A stretch of 10,141 bases of DNA from Comamonadaceae bacterium (lineage in GTDB: Bacteria; Pseudomonadota; Gammaproteobacteria; Burkholderiales; Burkholderiaceae_C), in NCBI GenBank assembly GCA_947458415.1, contig CANGZG010000083.1:1-10141 (forward strand), written 5' to 3'. The position numbers and the translations under genes were made by a program. Below are positions 8,170 through 10,141 of the stretch, piece by piece. The notes under the pieces were generated by a model, which saw nothing but the letters and a program-made list of their open reading frames with translations, was not told where the DNA came from and did no database searches. How positions within the stretch are numbered: position 1 is the stretch's first letter; each line of letters begins with the position of its first letter.

Positions 8170-8859
8170 ATGGCAACTATTCTGGTAGTGGACGACGAAC
8201 TCGGTATTCGCGATCTTTTGTTTGAAATTCTGAATGACGAAGGCCATCAGGTTGAACTGGCCATGAACGCGGCCGAGGCCAGGTCCATCCGCGCGTCATT
8301 GCAGCCCGATTTGGTGTTGCTCGATATTTGGATGCCAGACACCGACGGCGTCACGCTCTTGAAAGAATGGGCCACGACCGGCCTGCTCAACATGCCCGTG
8401 ATCATGATGAGTGGCCACGCCACGATAGACACGGCGGTGGAAGCCACTCGCATCGGCGCCATGGCGTTCTTGGAAAAACCCATCACCATGCAAAAACTGC
8501 TCAAAGCCGTCGAGCAAGGGTTGAATCGCAAATCCGTCAGCGCAGGCCGGGTGCATGCGGCGACCCAAGCCTCGGTCAATGCATTGAGCGGCGCGGGCAT
8601 GGTGACTGCGGCCCCCATGGTTGCCACAGTGGTGCCAGCGTCTTTGCAGCCCGTGCAAAGCTTTGACCTCAACAGCCCCTTGCGCGAAGCCAGAGACAGT
8701 TTTGAAAAAGCATATTTTGAATTTCACCTTGCCCAAGAGGGCGGCTCGATGACAAGGGTGGCAGAAAAAACGGGGCTAGAGCGCACCCACCTGTACCGCA
8801 AACTCAAACAGCTCGGTGTGGATTTGTCACGCGGCAAACGCTTCGGCAGCGGTCACTGA
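8170..8859 (+). CDS. NtrX-like response regulator lacking the AAA+ domain (receiver plus Fis-type HTH)
   Basis: This 229-residue regulator is the likely phosphate acceptor of the adjacent NtrY-type kinase. The receiver domain (about 1-120) has acidic residues D8 and D9, phospho-accepting D52 in LVLLDIWMPDTDG, S81 in MMSGHA and K103 in LEKP, so it should be phosphorylatable. Residues about 122-169 form a linker rich in Ala, Val, Ser and Pro. The tail (170-219, PLREARDSFEKAYFEF … GGSMTRVAEKTGLERTHLYR … KLGV-like) is a Fis-type helix-turn-helix very like the NtrX C-terminus. Full NtrX proteins have about 220-240 more residues here: the AAA+ domain with Walker and GAFTGA motifs that contacts sigma-54. 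None of this is present, and there is no room for a decayed copy. The protein probably binds DNA and acts as a repressor or sigma-70-type regulator. The start ATG lies 14 bases after the kinase stop, without a clear Shine-Dalgarno. Confidence 0.9.
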   Translation: MATILVVDDELGIRDLLFEILNDEGHQVELAMNAAEARSIRASLQPDLVLLDIWMPDTDGVTLLKEWATTGLLNMPVIMMSGHATIDTAVEATRIGAMAFLEKPITMQKLLKAVEQGLNRKSVSAGRVHAATQASVNALSGAGMVTAAPMVATVVPASLQPVQSFDLNSPLREARDSFEKAYFEFHLAQEGGSMTRVAEKTGLERTHLYRKLKQLGVDLSRGKRFGSGH

Positions 8860-8868
8860 ATTGCCAAG

Positions 8869-10141
8869 TCACATGTTTCGACGGTATTGACCGCCGACTT
8901 CAAACAAAGCATGGGTGATTTGTCCGAGCGAACACACGCGCACGGCATCCATCAACACCTCAAACACATTGGCGTTGTCCATCACAGCTTGTTGCAAGCG
9001 GTGAAGCATGGCCGCGCTTGCATCGGCATGGTTCTGATGGAACGTGTTCAATCGTTGTAATTGGCTTTGTTTTTCGTCATCGGTCGAGCGCGCCAATTCG
9101 ATGGTTGGTGGCACTTCGTTGGCGTGTGGCGACTTGAACGTGTTGACACCGATGATCGGCAATTCGCCGGTGTGCTTGAGCATTTCGTAATGCATCGATT
9201 CATCTTGGATCTTGCCGCGCTGGTAGCCGGTTTCCATGGCGCCGAGCACGCCGCCACGCTCGGCGATCGCCACAAACTCTGACAGGACGGCTTCCTCGAC
9301 CAGCTCGGTCAGTTCCTCGATGATGAACGCGCCTTGGGAGGGGTTTTCATTTTTGGCCAACCCCCATTCGCGGTTGATGATCAATTGAATGGCCATGGCG
9401 CGGCGCACCGACTCTTCGGTGGGCGTGGTGATGGCTTCATCGAATGCATTGGTGTGCAGGCTGTTGCAGTTGTCGTAAATGGCAATCAACGCTTGCAGCG
9501 TGGTGCGAATGTCGTTGAATTGAATCTCTTGCGCATGCAAACTGCGGCCGCTGGTTTGGATATGGTATTTGAGTTTTTGTGAACGCTCATTGGCACCGTA
9601 TTTTTCTTTCATGGTGATCGCCCAAATCCGTCGGGCCACCCGCCCCATGACGGTGTATTCGGGGTCCATGCCATTGCTGAAAAAGAACGACAAATTCGGT
9701 GCGAAATCGTCAATGTGCATGCCACGCGCCAAATAGGCTTCGACAAATGTGAAGCCATTGGACAGCGTGAACGCCAGTTGCGAAATCGGGTTGGCGCCGG
9801 CTTCGGCAATGTGGTAGCCGCTGATCGATACGCTGTAGAAATTGCGCACTTGGTGCTCAACAAAATATTGCGCAATATCCCCCATGACCTTGAGCGAAAA
9901 CTCAGTGCTGAATAAACAGGTGTTTTGCCCTTGGTCTTCTTTCAAAATGTCGGCTTGCACCGTGCCGCGCACGTTTTGCAACACCCAAGTCCGGATGTCT
10001 GCGGCTTCGGCGGCGGTGGGCTCTCTGCCTTTGTCCGCGCGGAATTTGTCCAGGTTTTGGTCGATGGCAGTGTTCATGAACATCGCCAAGATCGTGGGCG
10101 CCGGACCATTGATGGTCATGGACACGCTGGTTGCAGGGGAA
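8869..10141 (-). CDS. icmF: Fused-type isobutyryl-CoA mutase, C-terminal mutase part, truncated by window edge
   Basis: This is the C-terminal ~423 residues of an adenosylcobalamin-dependent acyl-CoA mutase; its frame stays open to the right edge, so the GTG at 10125 is internal rather than a start. SVSMTINGPAPTILAMF and SISGYHIAEAGANP belong to the mutase TIM barrel, with the cofactor-side His at 9811-9813. Motif KEDQGQNTC places Gln (9925-9927) where methylmalonyl-CoA mutase has the Arg that binds the substrate carboxylate. Gln there is typical of isobutyryl-CoA mutases. The sequence style (INGPAP, AMFMNTAIDQ) matches IcmF, in which a B12 domain and a MeaI-type GTPase chaperone precede the mutase in one chain of about 1,090 residues. 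IcmF interconverts isobutyryl-CoA and n-butyryl-CoA, and some members also rearrange pivalyl-CoA. The fused N-terminal domains cannot be seen here, so fusion is inferred. A general label of methylmalonyl-CoA mutase would be less accurate. Confidence 0.88.
   Translation of the reverse strand, partial: SPATSVSMTINGPAPTILAMFMNTAIDQNLDKFRADKGREPTAAEAADIRTWVLQNVRGTVQADILKEDQGQNTCLFSTEFSLKVMGDIAQYFVEHQVRNFYSVSISGYHIAEAGANPISQLAFTLSNGFTFVEAYLARGMHIDDFAPNLSFFFSNGMDPEYTVMGRVARRIWAITMKEKYGANERSQKLKYHIQTSGRSLHAQEIQFNDIRTTLQALIAIYDNCNSLHTNAFDEAITTPTEESVRRAMAIQLIINREWGLAKNENPSQGAFIIEELTELVEEAVLSEFVAIAERGGVLGAMETGYQRGKIQDESMHYEMLKHTGELPIIGVNTFKSPHANEVPPTIELARSTDDEKQSQLQRLNTFHQNHADASAAMLHRLQQAVMDNANVFEVLMDAVRVCSLGQITHALFEVGGQYRRNM

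Noticed and set aside
8882..8893. Small inverted repeat CGGT-ATTG-ACCG inside the end of the mutase gene
   Set aside because: Only four base pairs, within coding sequence, and no T run; too weak to call a terminator.
1..10141. Mobile elements, CRISPR arrays, tRNA or other RNA genes, defence genes
   Set aside because: Nearly all bases are explained by intact conserved genes; I saw no terminal inverted repeats, transposase motifs, regularly spaced repeats or tRNA-like folds.

Overview
The window reads as ordinary chromosomal DNA from a betaproteobacterium. The RpoC and RsmB sequences, the block rsmB–DUF4390–ntrY–ntrX, and the fused-type isobutyryl-CoA mutase all point to Burkholderiales, probably the Comamonadaceae. 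The genus cannot be decided from the sequence. Base composition and codon use (heavy use of TTG for Leu, moderately high GC) look uniform. I see no insertion sequence, phage gene, tRNA, rRNA, CRISPR array or other mark of recent transfer.

Layout: (1) bases 2-3322 (+) are the C-terminal four fifths of rpoC, cut by the left edge. (2) A strong GC-rich hairpin follows the stop at 3323-3356. (3) A compact co-directional cluster follows: a small membrane-anchored LemA-like protein (3390-3944), the 16S rRNA m5C967 methyltransferase RsmB (3941-5287), an exported DUF4390 protein (5289-5903), an NtrY-type membrane sensor kinase (5900-8155) and a short NtrX-type response regulator (8170-8859). Junctions are a 4-base overlap (GTGA), a 1-base gap, a 4-base overlap (ATGA) and a 14-base gap, so translational coupling and one transcript are likely. 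(4) On the minus strand, converging on the regulator with only 9 bases between the two stops, lies the C-terminal part of an adenosylcobalamin-dependent acyl-CoA mutase of the IcmF type (8869-10141), cut by the right edge. No gene-free stretch exceeds about 70 bases.

Functionally, the cluster joins an rRNA modification enzyme to an envelope-facing signalling unit: an exported protein of unknown role, a kinase with an extracytoplasmic sensor region, and its partner regulator. The most notable point is that the regulator keeps the NtrX receiver and the NtrX-like Fis-type DNA-binding tail but has no AAA+ sigma-54 activation domain between them. It therefore cannot work as a classical sigma-54 activator. 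I did not find a wholly new system; the findings are variations on known families and small structural oddities.
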